NCBI GenBank assembly: GCA_049306095.1
Contig: JBAQPU010000049.1
Span: forward strand, 1-64,000
DNA length: 64,000 nt
Reading direction: 5' to 3'
DNA from: UBA2336 sp049306095
Lineage (GTDB): Bacteria > Bacteroidota > Bacteroidia > Cytophagales > Cyclobacteriaceae
The notes under the pieces are model-generated. The model was not told the DNA's origin and searched no databases. It saw only the letters and a list, made by a program, of their open reading frames with translations. Made by a program: the position numbers and the translations under genes. Shown here one piece after another: positions 51,537-60,162 of this stretch (positions within the stretch are counted from its first letter, which is position 1; each line of letters starts with the position of its first letter).

Positions 51537-52349
51537 ATGTCATATTTTAAAAATAAAACGGCAATTGTTACGGGTTCCGGAATGGGAATTGGTAAAGCCA
51601 TTGCGCTGGAGTTGTGCAAGGAAGGAGCAAATGTTGTACTGAACGGCCGGAACGCTGACCGGCTGGAGAAGACGCGACACGAATTTTTGCAAAAGGGGTA
51701 TCGGGTTACTTCCATTCAGGGTGATGTGACAAAGGTTTCCGATTGTGATTCCATTGTAAAAGCAGCGCTTGATTCCTTTGGGCACATTGATATTTTAATA
51801 ACCAATGCCAGCGTGAGCATGCGGGAACGATTTGAAAACCTGGAGCCGGAAATTTTTGCCAGGGTAATTGAAAGCAACATCAACGGATCGGCCTTTCCTG
51901 TACATCGTGCGCTTCCCCACATTAAAAAAACAAAAGGCAGCATCGTTTTTATTTCCAGCGTGGCCGGAATGATTGGGCTGCCCACCGGTTCGGCATACAG
52001 TGCCGGAAAGATGGCGCTCACTGCCCTGGCACAATCGTTGAAAATCGAATTATCTTCTTCGGGTATTCATATCGGAATTGTACATGTTGGCTTTACTCAA
52101 AATGATAATGACAAACGTGTGCTCAATGCAAGCGGTGAATTAGTTCCGGTGGCTGAGAGGCCGGCCTATTTGCAACAAACGCAGGAGCAGGTTGCAAAAA
52201 GTGTTTTGTCGATTATCCGCAAAAGAAAGTTCAAGGTGATTTTATCGGTCGTAGGAAAATTGAATGCACTTGCCATGCGCCTCTTTCCTGGCCTTGTCAT
52301 CCGGATTGTTTCCTCCTCTCAGAAGAGGATGGAGAAGATGTATAAGTAA
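51537..52349 (+). CDS. Short-chain dehydrogenase/reductase
   Basis: A 270-residue classical SDR. TGSGMGIG for cofactor, NAS for the NNAG-type motif and the catalytic YSAGK (Tyr, Lys) with upstream Ser in FISSVAG. Substrate unknown. It may work with the epimerase before it. Confidence 0.85.
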   Translation: MSYFKNKTAIVTGSGMGIGKAIALELCKEGANVVLNGRNADRLEKTRHEFLQKGYRVTSIQGDVTKVSDCDSIVKAALDSFGHIDILITNASVSMRERFENLEPEIFARVIESNINGSAFPVHRALPHIKKTKGSIVFISSVAGMIGLPTGSAYSAGKMALTALAQSLKIELSSSGIHIGIVHVGFTQNDNDKRVLNASGELVPVAERPAYLQQTQEQVAKSVLSIIRKRKFKVILSVVGKLNALAMRLFPGLVIRIVSSSQKRMEKMYK

Positions 52350-52371
52350 TGCTTCGACTCCGCTCAGCATT
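52348..52371. repeat. Stem-loop with GCTTCGACTCCGCTCAGC word
   Basis: AATGCT (52348-52353) pairs with AGCATT (52366-52371). It starts at the SDR stop codon. The word TTCGACTCCGCTCAGC resembles a known type of dispersed bacterial repeat; the copy here may also help end transcription. Confidence 0.45.
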
Positions 52372-52444
52372 ATTCTTTAGGCAAGGGTGATGGTCCATCG
52401 GGGATGTAGGGTTTATAAACATGACCAGCCCTGCGCTTTTTCAA
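52370..52444 (-). CDS. Possible 24-residue protein behind the M20 gene
   Basis: From a TTG at 52444 the frame reads MKKRRAGHVYKPYIPDGPSP plus LPKE and stop. It is in the same frame as the M20 hydrolase behind its TAA TAG pair. The composition is protein-like. It may be a micro-gene or a decayed tail. Unproven. Confidence 0.3.
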   Translation of the reverse strand: MKKRRAGHVYKPYIPDGPSPLPKE

Positions 52445-52462
52445 ATTCAGCTCTGATTTCTA

Positions 52463-53773
52463 TTATTTTTTGGTTGGTGAAGAAAACATATAGTCAATCG
52501 TTACCTGCAACATCGCCTTCAGGCCCGGAAGCATACCGCGTTCATCAATCATAAAATCCGGAGTGTGGTGAGCCGGAACGGTGGTCATGTTCTGTTCGGG
52601 TGGCATGGCTCCAACAAAGAAGAAAAAGCCCGGAATCTTTTGCTGGAAATAAGCAAAGTCCTCAGCGCCTGTTACGGCATTAATTCGCACCACATTTTCG
52701 GCACCAACTGCTTTCTGTAAACTCCCTACCATCTTTTCGGTAAGCGCGATGTCATTGTAGGTGATGGGGGTTTTGCTGTCGATGGTCACTTCCGCGGTGG
52801 CGCCTGCGCTTTCAGCAATTTTCGTGGCGGTTAGTTTTATCTTCTCGTGCACCTTTTTTTGCATTTCCGCATCGAGTGTTCTGATCGTTCCTGCCATGAA
52901 TGCTTCTTCCGGAATAATATTTTCGCGAACGCCCGCCTGAATTCTTCCAACCGAAATTACCACCGCTTCTTTTGTAAGTTCGCTTTGCCTGCTCACAATG
53001 GTTTGAAGCCCGTTGATAATTTGCGCAGAAACTACAATGGGATCAATGCCCATCCATGGAACGGCTCCGTGCGATTGCCTGCCCTTCACCTTTATGGAAA
53101 ACCAATCTGATGCTGCCATCATGCCGGCCGGTCGATAGGTAATTCTTCCGAGGGGTGAAATCGATTGAATATGTAATCCAAAAATCACATCTACTTTGGG
53201 ATTTTCGAGTACGCCCTCTTTTACCATTAAGTCTGCCCCGCCTTCTTCACCAGCCGGTGGCCCTTCTTCAGCGGGTTGAAAAATAAATTTTACTGTTCCC
53301 CTAAGTTCATTTTTGTGTTGTGACAGAATCTCTGCCACCGCCATCAAAATACTTACGTGCGTATCGTGGCCACACGCATGCATGATGCCTGTTTCTACTC
53401 CGTTGAAAGTTGTTCTTTCTTTTGATGCAAATGGTAAACTGTTGCGTTCTGTTACCGGAAGTGCATCCATATCGGCACGCAAGGCAATAACTGGGCCCGG
53501 CTTGCTCCCTTTTAAAATTCCGACAACTCCCGTATGCGCAACTCCGGTTTGAACCTCAATGCCCAATGATTTTAAATGCTCAGCAACTTTAGCCGCTGTT
53601 TTCGTTTCGCGGTTTGAGAGTTCCGGAAACTGATGAAAATGTCTCCTCCACTCGATCATTTTCTGTTCTGCTTCTGATGCCTGTTTGTCAATAGCCGACT
53701 GAAGTTTAGGATTAACCTGTGTTATTCCTGCTACCGAAATGAGCAGCGCTAAAAAGAGACAAATCTTTCTCAT
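52463..53773 (-). CDS. Exported M20 family amidohydrolase/peptidase
   Basis: A 436-residue metallohydrolase with a signal peptide (ends GITQ). The metal-site landmarks ALRADMDALPV, ACGHDTHV, FQPAEEG and the dimer-domain MAASDWFSIK are present. These enzymes cut N-acyl amino acids or peptides. Exported forms are common in Bacteroidota. Substrate unknown. Confidence 0.88.
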   Translation of the reverse strand: MRKICLFLALLISVAGITQVNPKLQSAIDKQASEAEQKMIEWRRHFHQFPELSNRETKTAAKVAEHLKSLGIEVQTGVAHTGVVGILKGSKPGPVIALRADMDALPVTERNSLPFASKERTTFNGVETGIMHACGHDTHVSILMAVAEILSQHKNELRGTVKFIFQPAEEGPPAGEEGGADLMVKEGVLENPKVDVIFGLHIQSISPLGRITYRPAGMMAASDWFSIKVKGRQSHGAVPWMGIDPIVVSAQIINGLQTIVSRQSELTKEAVVISVGRIQAGVRENIIPEEAFMAGTIRTLDAEMQKKVHEKIKLTATKIAESAGATAEVTIDSKTPITYNDIALTEKMVGSLQKAVGAENVVRINAVTGAEDFAYFQQKIPGFFFFVGAMPPEQNMTTVPAHHTPDFMIDERGMLPGLKAMLQVTIDYMFSSPTKK

Positions 53774-53826
53774 GGGTTTAGTATTTTCACGTTAAATAAA
53801 CTTAAGCATTTATTCATTAAAATCAA

Positions 53827-54159
53827 TTGACCGTTTTGGTAGAGTGGGTAAAAATATTTCCGGGACAGGTAGAGGCTGAACAACGACTGACTCCAAACAA
53901 GCCGCAGTTGGTAATTGCAAATGGCAAACGTATTTGTTTGGTTGGTTTTGCCGGCAAATTTTATGCTGTTCAGGATTCGTGCTCACACAATGGAGAATCG
54001 CTTAGTAATGGAACGGTTAATTTCCTGGGAGAAGTAGTCTGCCCGTTGCACAATCATTGCTTTAGTCTTGAAACGGGGCGCGAAATTTCTTCGCGCTCGG
54101 CTGACTTACGTACTTATCCAATAAAAATTGATGAATCCGGTTTTTTTATCGGTGTTTAA
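53827..54159 (+). CDS. Rieske [2Fe-2S] ferredoxin-like protein
   Basis: A 110-residue protein with the Rieske cluster motifs CSH (Cys52, His54) and CPLH (Cys72, His75). No hydrophobic leader. It would carry electrons, for example for an oxygenase. The start is TTG (53827 or 53836); no ATG is in frame. Partner not evident in the neighbourhood. Confidence 0.8.
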   Translation: MTVLVEWVKIFPGQVEAEQRLTPNKPQLVIANGKRICLVGFAGKFYAVQDSCSHNGESLSNGTVNFLGEVVCPLHNHCFSLETGREISSRSADLRTYPIKIDESGFFIGV

Positions 54160-54182
54160 ATGGCTCTTTTGAAATACCATTC

Positions 54183-55187
54183 ATGATTTTTCGTTTACTG
54201 CCTGTGAAGCTTCTGGCTGCTATACTTCTTTTCGTGCCTTTTTATTGTTGGGGGCAGATTTATACTGAAGAAACATTGTTTTCACGCTTGAAAAATGACG
54301 GACAACTTGCTGAAGAGCTCCTCAGTAAGCGTTCGGTTGTCTTACACAGCTACACCTTAACATCGAAAGAGATTACAACCATTCATGAAGGTTTGAATAA
54401 AACGGGCATTGATGCTGTTGCCTACTTTCCTCTTGACGGTGTCTTGGCAGGCAGAGATGTTGCTGATTCGTATGAGGGGTATTTTGCAAAACGAGAAATC
54501 ACCAACCTGGTAATCATTCAAAAGTCTTCTTCCGAATTCATCATTACCATTACCGCTTTCAATGGAAAATCCGACTTCGTCAGCATGGGTCAACTTTCCT
54601 GGAGCACCCGCTCATCTTCTTTGAACGATGTTCTGGCTACTGTTTACCGAACGGCCCTGGCAGCCAACAAAAAGAAAAATTTGCTCATTAATGATATCCC
54701 GGAAACCGGCCTGCCGGTAAAGGTTATTGATGGTCAGCGGGCCGAGAATTTTGCATACGACTTAAAAGTAGATATGCTGGCAGTTCCTAAATTCAATGAT
54801 CCGGGGTTGGACACTGCCCTTGAACAGATTGCCAAAAAATATCCGTTGCGTTATCAACTTGTTGATCCCGCCATCTCTGAAAAAGAATTACGCAACAAGG
54901 GTTTTTTGTACGTGCTCTGTTTTGTTAACACACGGTGCAACATGGCCAAGGAACTCCTGGGCTATTCTGTTAAGCAGTCCGAAAGCGCCTTTGTTTCGGT
55001 AACCTACCCTAATGGGCAGGTTCAGTTAAAAACAATTCCGGCCAACATGCCCGTGTTCAAATTTTATGTACGCCATCTTGATTCTGGAAATGTTTTCTTA
55101 GGAGGAAAGTGGGATGCCGATACCACCTGGCAACAAGCTTTATTAAATTATATTAAAGGTTTTAAAACCGAGCTGAAGATAGAATAG
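54183..55187 (+). CDS. Secreted protein of unknown function
   Basis: A 334-residue protein with a signal peptide (ends CWGQ). Mixed alpha/beta look with no recognised domain; segments include VVLHSYTLTSKEITTIHEGL, DLKVDMLAVPKFNDPG and SAFVSVTYPNGQ. It is 23 bases after the Rieske gene. Role unknown. Confidence 0.6.
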   Translation: MIFRLLPVKLLAAILLFVPFYCWGQIYTEETLFSRLKNDGQLAEELLSKRSVVLHSYTLTSKEITTIHEGLNKTGIDAVAYFPLDGVLAGRDVADSYEGYFAKREITNLVIIQKSSSEFIITITAFNGKSDFVSMGQLSWSTRSSSLNDVLATVYRTALAANKKKNLLINDIPETGLPVKVIDGQRAENFAYDLKVDMLAVPKFNDPGLDTALEQIAKKYPLRYQLVDPAISEKELRNKGFLYVLCFVNTRCNMAKELLGYSVKQSESAFVSVTYPNGQVQLKTIPANMPVFKFYVRHLDSGNVFLGGKWDADTTWQQALLNYIKGFKTELKIE

Positions 55188-55285
55188 CAGAACCTCCACG
55201 AAATAAAATTCGTTTATACTTATTGCAGGAGCGGAGGAACGCTGCGCTGGCACGAAGGTTGTTTCTCTTATTAAAAATTAAGGTT

Positions 55286-55669
55286 ATGCGGTGGGTGATA
55301 TTCATTTTTCTGGCTGCCATTACGACTTCGGCTTCGGCTTACATTTCCGGCATTGCCATTCAAACGGAGAAAAATTCTTCGATGCAGGTTTATGTGAATG
55401 GTAAACTCCGCACTTCACAGGCCAAATCTTTTGTCCGAATTAAAGGAAACCCCGGGCTGTACCGCATTGCCATTAAGGTATTGAACCCGCACGATAAAGA
55501 ATGGTATGTTGTTCGTAAGGACATCCTTGTTGAAAAGGGATATGAGTTTTATTACCGTGTTAATTTTCAAAAAGGCAAACGACCCGTTATTGAATTAGTC
55601 AGGCGATACCCGGTATACAGTAATTATTTTCTAAACCCAACGCTGTACAACAAACATCCTATTAGTTGA
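55286..55669 (+). CDS. Small secreted protein
   Basis: A 127-residue protein with a signal peptide (ends SASA). The mature part is beta-rich and ends with YPVYSNYFLNPTLYNKHPIS. It is 98 bases after the previous gene. No family recognised. ATG at 55286 starts the signal peptide; an earlier in-frame start would add 21 residues. Confidence 0.6.
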   Translation: MRWVIFIFLAAITTSASAYISGIAIQTEKNSSMQVYVNGKLRTSQAKSFVRIKGNPGLYRIAIKVLNPHDKEWYVVRKDILVEKGYEFYYRVNFQKGKRPVIELVRRYPVYSNYFLNPTLYNKHPIS

Positions 55670-55696
55670 CAACGTTTCGGGTTACACATGAGCCAA

Positions 55697-55996
55697 TCAT
55701 TTTCTTTTGCTGCGACTCATCATGACCACGGCAAAAATAATGGCCACAATAACAAAGAATTTAAACACTGAAATCGTGACGTGTGGGAAGGAGTACCAAT
55801 CGAAAATCCCAACGATTGAACCAATTGCTCCGGCAATCGCCCCAAAAATTGCGGCAAGAATTCCGATACAGGCTCCAAATAGACCAGCGATTAATCCGAA
55901 TATCCCTCCGGCAATTCCAATCCAGATTGGAAAGGTGAGTATGAGTAAAATAATAACCAGCACGGAATTGGAAGAAGACGAGGTTTTGGTTGACAT
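55697..55996 (-). CDS. Glycine-zipper membrane protein
   Basis: A 99-residue protein with a long hydrophobic region full of GxxxG/AxxxG steps (GIAGGIFGLIAGLFGACIG, AAIFGAIAGAIGSIVG) and a second hydrophobic helix (VFKFFVIVAIIFAVVMM). This is a glycine zipper, often tied to helix packing or oligomerisation. Ends in basic SRSKRK. Function unknown. Confidence 0.6.
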   Translation of the reverse strand: MSTKTSSSSNSVLVIILLILTFPIWIGIAGGIFGLIAGLFGACIGILAAIFGAIAGAIGSIVGIFDWYSFPHVTISVFKFFVIVAIIFAVVMMSRSKRK

Positions 55997-56108
55997 AACA
56001 GGATAATTAAGCGTTTACTCCCCGGCACCCGCAAGAATCATTCTCAACCAAAAAAGCTCAAAATTTTACTAAAATTAGGTGTTTTGTCTCTGTGGGGGTG
56101 TATCATTG

Positions 56109-56138
56109 TGAACAGTGCTTAACAAAAATGAACAGTGC
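56109..56138. promoter_or_regulatory. Pair of direct repeats TGAACAGTGC at 20-base spacing
   Basis: TGAACAGTGC occurs at 56109-56118 and 56129-56138, exactly 20 bases apart (about two helical turns). It is 60-90 bases before the carboxypeptidase-like gene. It could be a regulator binding site. Confidence 0.4.
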
Positions 56139-56198
56139 GTTTGAATACAAAAAGTCATCCACCACATGACTGAATTTGCCATATTGCATAATAGACCT

Positions 56199-57842
56199 AT
56201 GATTCGTTGCCTTCTCTTTTTAGTCTTTGTCAGTACCACTGTGCTGGGGCAGCATAAAGTTGAAGGAGTTATTCAGGATAAAGAAACCGGAGAACCCGTT
56301 CCGTTTGCTTCCCTGATTATCCTGGGAACCCCTCATGGAACAAGCAGCAACCTGGAGGGGCAGTTTTCATTAGTTGTGCCTGATACCTTTTCGGTTAAAA
56401 TAACGTGTATTGGTTACGAGTCATTAACAATCACCTCGGCTCAGGAGTTACTTCAAATTGAGCTTGAGCCTTCAACCACTCAACTGGCGGCAATTGTCTT
56501 TTTTCATAAAGAAGTCAATCCCAACAGAATTGTGCGGAAAGCTTTTTCGCGGATTAACGACAATTATGACACCGAATCCTTTCTTCAAAAATTTTTTTAC
56601 AGACATTACACGCGAAGAGATTCCCTTTATGAGCGGCTGGTAGAGGCCTCGGTAGATGTTTGGAAACACCACGGCTATAAACACCAAAGGGCGGTAGCCG
56701 GAGAGCGGGAAGAAATCCGCGTTACTCAATTGAGACGCAGCCTCGACATCATGGGAATGGTACAAGCACGAAAACCCTTGCACCTGGCATATACCTTACA
56801 AAGCGATTTTGTTGGCTACCAGGCCAACCCCGAACAAAAGCATCCGGGCTTTTTTGAAACCTCCAGCAACCTTAAAGCTGACTTTGCCATGTATAAATTT
56901 TCGTTCGACCGGGTTACGACCTACGATGGCCAGGAGGTTTATAAAATTGATTACGCCCTTAAGGAAGACTCTGTTCTAACAGTTTCCGGCTATAGGGTCC
57001 TTCCGCAGATTACAGGGTCGTTGTACATCACCACCAAAAATTTCGCTTTCGTAAAAATCGATGAAGTCAAATTCGATCGGTTCGTTACAGTACGAACCAC
57101 TGCTTATTACCGAAAACAAGGAAGGAAATATTATCCATACCATTTCGTTCGGGAAGGACAGAACTTTTTTATCGATCACAGGTACACCTCTTTTCATGTT
57201 GAGATGATCTCCCTTGATATTCGCCATGGAGAAACTGAAAAATTTAAAGGCCAAGAGCCGGGCAGAGACGAGTTGCTCAAACTTCCGTATGATTCCATGT
57301 TCTGGAACACAACCTCCATCTTAAAAGCCACACCATTAGAAGATGACATCATTCGTCATCTGGGACGGGGCCTTACGTTAAACAGACAATTTTACCTTTA
57401 CAAACAGTACGAACAAAATGTTACCGATGGAGGCAAAGACGGTGAGACTAAATTCAATTGGTTACTCAATAACAGTAAGGGAAAAAGAATTCTCTACATC
57501 TGTTTCTGGGATGAGAACTTTAAGCTGCACCTGCCCGATTTTGAATACATCAAGCAGCTAAACCTGAACTATAAGCATCACATTACGTTTGTGTTGGTCT
57601 CACTGATGAGTGATGAACAAAAATGGCAACAATTGCTGACCGATTACAATATGTTTTCAGATGGAATCATCAACTACCGGATCGATAAAAGTTCAGCTGT
57701 CGTTAAGAGGTTTAACGCAAAGAACCCTCCTGCTTATATTCTGATCCCCGCACAAGGGGAAGCTGATCTAAATGCTAAGAATCCTAAAAACCCTCTTTTA
57801 GAAGAAGACTTAAGGGCTTTAATTGAATCGGGATATAAATGA
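56199..57842 (+). CDS. Carboxypeptidase-regulatory-like protein with a degenerate thioredoxin C-terminus
   Basis: A 547-residue protein with a signal peptide (ends VLGQ). A carboxypeptidase-regulatory-like sandwich (about 20-100, DKETGEPVPFASLIILGTP) is followed by a long middle region, and then a C-terminal part (from about 430) with thioredoxin-like strands: KRILYICFWDENFKLH, ITFVLVSLMSDEQKW and PPAYILIPAQG. The FW..CxxC site of TlpA-type proteins is FWDENF here, so no redox Cys. Function unknown. ATG at 56199 is taken; an earlier ATG at 56166 is also possible. Confidence 0.7.
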   Translation: MIRCLLFLVFVSTTVLGQHKVEGVIQDKETGEPVPFASLIILGTPHGTSSNLEGQFSLVVPDTFSVKITCIGYESLTITSAQELLQIELEPSTTQLAAIVFFHKEVNPNRIVRKAFSRINDNYDTESFLQKFFYRHYTRRDSLYERLVEASVDVWKHHGYKHQRAVAGEREEIRVTQLRRSLDIMGMVQARKPLHLAYTLQSDFVGYQANPEQKHPGFFETSSNLKADFAMYKFSFDRVTTYDGQEVYKIDYALKEDSVLTVSGYRVLPQITGSLYITTKNFAFVKIDEVKFDRFVTVRTTAYYRKQGRKYYPYHFVREGQNFFIDHRYTSFHVEMISLDIRHGETEKFKGQEPGRDELLKLPYDSMFWNTTSILKATPLEDDIIRHLGRGLTLNRQFYLYKQYEQNVTDGGKDGETKFNWLLNNSKGKRILYICFWDENFKLHLPDFEYIKQLNLNYKHHITFVLVSLMSDEQKWQQLLTDYNMFSDGIINYRIDKSSAVVKRFNAKNPPAYILIPAQGEADLNAKNPKNPLLEEDLRALIESGYK

Positions 57843-57869
57843 GCTACTTCAATTGGAGGGAAACACAAG

Positions 57870-57910
57870 AAGAGTCTGCTCCTGTTTGAATTCGCAGAAA
57901 ACAGACTCTT
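57870..57910. terminator. Bidirectional hairpin between convergent genes
   Basis: AAGAGTCTG (57870-57878) and CAGACTCTT (57902-57910) form a perfect nine-base stem with a long loop. It lies between the carboxypeptidase-like gene and the convergent acyl-CoA dehydrogenase gene. Confidence 0.6.
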
Positions 57911-57931
57911 GTATTTGGTGCATATCCTTTC

Positions 57932-59734
57932 TTAAAAAGGATACTCTCCCTTTGCAATAATGTGATTCGCCACTTTCCTTCTTGCTTCTTTCAGGTTGTA
58001 TGGTTCAACTTTTGTAAAGCGTTTCAAGCCCATCAGCATCAGGCGTTGTTCATCCCCTTCAGCAAAAGACGTAATGGCGCTTCTTCCTGCCGATGTTGCT
58101 TTTTCAACCGCATGCTGCAGGTAAATCATGGCCATTTCTTTTTCTATTTCACACGCCTTTTCTCCACGCAGAGAAATCATTTTCTCAACACGTAAGAGAA
58201 CGGATTCAGCCACATAACCCTCAATGAGCATGTCTGCCAGGTTCATTAAAATTTCCTGTTCGTCAGAAAGTTTCATCATAAACTTCTGAACGGCCGCTCC
58301 CGAAACCATCAAGCCCGCCTTCTTCAGATTGCGCAGGGTCTTTTTCTCTTTCGCAAAAAGCGCGGTATCATCATCAGAACCAAAATCAGGAATAGCCATC
58401 AACTCTTTCTGTACTGCCATGGCGGGATTCATCAAATCGAGGTGACCTTTCATTGCGCGCTTCAACAGCATGTCAATGGTGAGGAGCCGATTGATTTCAT
58501 TCGTTCCCTCAAAAATTCGGTTGATCCGCGCATCGCGGTATGCGCGATCCATCGGCCCTTCAGCCGAAAATCCCATACCTCCGTAAATTTGCACCCCCTC
58601 ATCCACGGTGAAGTCAAGCACTTCAGAACCATGAACCTTTAAAATTGCACACTCGATGGCAAACTCTTCCAGTGCCTTCAACCTGGCTTTTGCAGAGTCC
58701 ATGCCTCCGGCAACAAAAGCATTGTAGGCATCGTCAATATTTTGACCTGCCCGATAGTGCGCTGATTCAGAAGCAAAAATTCGGGTTGCCGCCTCCGCAA
58801 TTTTGTGTTTGATGGCACCGAAGTTGGCGATGGGTGTGCCAAATTGTTTACGTTCTGTGGCGTATTTAGCCGCTATCGATAAGCACATTTTGCTTCCTCC
58901 TACAGCCGCCACACCCAGCTTGATGCGGCCGATGTTTAAAATATTAACGGCTATCTTAAATCCGTTTTCGCGTTCACTCAGTAAATTCTCAACCGGCACT
59001 TTGCAATCATTGAAGAAAATCTGGCGGGTAGAAGAACCCTTGATGCCCATCTTTTTTTCTTCTTCATTCATTGTGATCCCACCAAAAGCCTTCTCGACAA
59101 TAAAGGCGCTCAGGTTTTTATCGTTATCGATTTTCGCAAAAACCACATAAATGTCTGCAAAACCACCATTGGTGATCCACATTTTCTGTCCGTTAATCAC
59201 GTAGTGTTTACCGTCCGGGGTCAGTACTGCTTTTGTTTTTCCGCTGTTGGCGTCTGAACCAGAATCCGGTTCGGTTAAACAGTAAGCGGCTTTCCACTCG
59301 CCAGTGGCCAGCTTGGGAATGTATTTTTTCTTTTGCGCCTCATTGCCGTAATACAAAATCGGAAGTGTACCAATGCCGGTGTGAGCGGATAACGCTACCG
59401 CTACCGAATGGCCTCCACCAATTACTTCTGCTACCAGCATGGTGGTGTTGAAGTCCATTCCAAATCCGCCAAACTCTTGCGGAACGGATGTTCCAAGCAA
59501 ACCCAGCTCGCCTGCCTTGTCTAGAATAGAAGGCATCAGTTTTGGATCCTTCATCGAATCAATTTCATCGAGCCGCGGATAAACTTCTTTCACTAAAAAA
59601 TCTTTGCATTGCTGCATGATCATTTTCTGCTCCTCATTGAAATCTTCCGGAATGAAAATTTCGTGAGCTTCAGTTTCGCGAATCAGGAATTCTCCTCCTT
59701 TGATTGCTCTTTTGGTTTCAGTGGTTGTGCTCAT
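57932..59734 (-). CDS. Acyl-CoA dehydrogenase
   Basis: A 600-residue FAD enzyme of the first beta-oxidation step. N-terminal helical, middle beta and C-terminal helical domains (AYCLTEPDSGSDANS, KMWITNGGFADIYVVFAK, GGMGFSAEGPMDRAYRDARI) and the RIFEGTNEINR catalytic Glu. The C-terminal extension of about 170 residues is like VLCAD-type enzymes. Last gene of the operon on the minus strand. The start ATG is 30 bases downstream of the repeat behind the first four-helix-bundle gene. Confidence 0.93.
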   Translation of the reverse strand: MSTTTETKRAIKGGEFLIRETEAHEIFIPEDFNEEQKMIMQQCKDFLVKEVYPRLDEIDSMKDPKLMPSILDKAGELGLLGTSVPQEFGGFGMDFNTTMLVAEVIGGGHSVAVALSAHTGIGTLPILYYGNEAQKKKYIPKLATGEWKAAYCLTEPDSGSDANSGKTKAVLTPDGKHYVINGQKMWITNGGFADIYVVFAKIDNDKNLSAFIVEKAFGGITMNEEEKKMGIKGSSTRQIFFNDCKVPVENLLSERENGFKIAVNILNIGRIKLGVAAVGGSKMCLSIAAKYATERKQFGTPIANFGAIKHKIAEAATRIFASESAHYRAGQNIDDAYNAFVAGGMDSAKARLKALEEFAIECAILKVHGSEVLDFTVDEGVQIYGGMGFSAEGPMDRAYRDARINRIFEGTNEINRLLTIDMLLKRAMKGHLDLMNPAMAVQKELMAIPDFGSDDDTALFAKEKKTLRNLKKAGLMVSGAAVQKFMMKLSDEQEILMNLADMLIEGYVAESVLLRVEKMISLRGEKACEIEKEMAMIYLQHAVEKATSAGRSAITSFAEGDEQRLMLMGLKRFTKVEPYNLKEARRKVANHIIAKGEYPF

Positions 59735-59751
59735 AATTGTTTTGATGACGT

Positions 59752-60144
59752 AAGTATCAAGACGTTAGACATAAGATTCCTGGCGCAACGTCTTGATTAA
59801 GCCAAAAATCATTTTTTGTATTTCAGATATTTTGATTGCAAAGTATTCAAGTTGCTCTGACGTGATGAATTCAACATCAAAGCACAGCGTAAGCAGTGTT
59901 TCTAACTCATATGCTGAACCCAAGCTGATATTTAAGAATTGAGCAAAGTCTTTATCGGTATTTCTGCCGCTACCCTCCGCTATATTTGTGGGTATGGATA
60001 CAGCGCATCTTCTTAGCTGAGAAATCAGTCCAAATTTTTCTTCAGAAGGAAACTCAGATGTGAGAACATAAATTTCCTTAACCAAGCTTCTTGATAATTG
60101 CCAAACCTTTAGTTCTTTGAAATTATGCATTAGTCTTACTACTT
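59752..60144. repeat. Inverted-repeat-bounded unit 1 containing a four-helix-bundle gene
   Basis: AAGTATCAAGAC (59752-59763) faces the reverse of GTCTTACTACTT (60133-60144): 10 of 12 positions complementary. The repeat words (CTTAAGTCT, ACTTGAGTC) run on to the thiolase stop codon, which is inside the right-hand word block. The unit holds only the four-helix-bundle gene and lies between thiolase and acyl-CoA dehydrogenase. It may be a small mobile or spread unit. Confidence 0.45.
59765..60130 (-). CDS. S23/Avd-like four-helix-bundle protein (unit 1)
   Basis: A 121-residue protein of the S23 / four-helix-bundle family: FKELKVWQLSRSLVKEIY, the FPSEEKFGLISQLRRCAVSI and NIAEGSGRN segments and GSAYELETLL. 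The family includes the protein of the 23S rRNA intervening sequences and is related to the Avd protein of diversity-generating retroelements. Function of the stand-alone forms is unknown. It lies in the same orientation as the beta-oxidation operon and within it, flanked by inverted repeats. Its stop codon overlaps the left repeat. Confidence 0.85.
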   Translation of the reverse strand: MHNFKELKVWQLSRSLVKEIYVLTSEFPSEEKFGLISQLRRCAVSIPTNIAEGSGRNTDKDFAQFLNISLGSAYELETLLTLCFDVEFITSEQLEYFAIKISEIQKMIFGLIKTLRQESYV

Positions 60145-60162
60145 GAGTCTAGTGTCTTAAGT

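Noticed and set aside
59765..60130. True 30S ribosomal protein S23
   Set aside because: The S23 name is historical for intervening-sequence proteins; nothing here links it to the ribosome.
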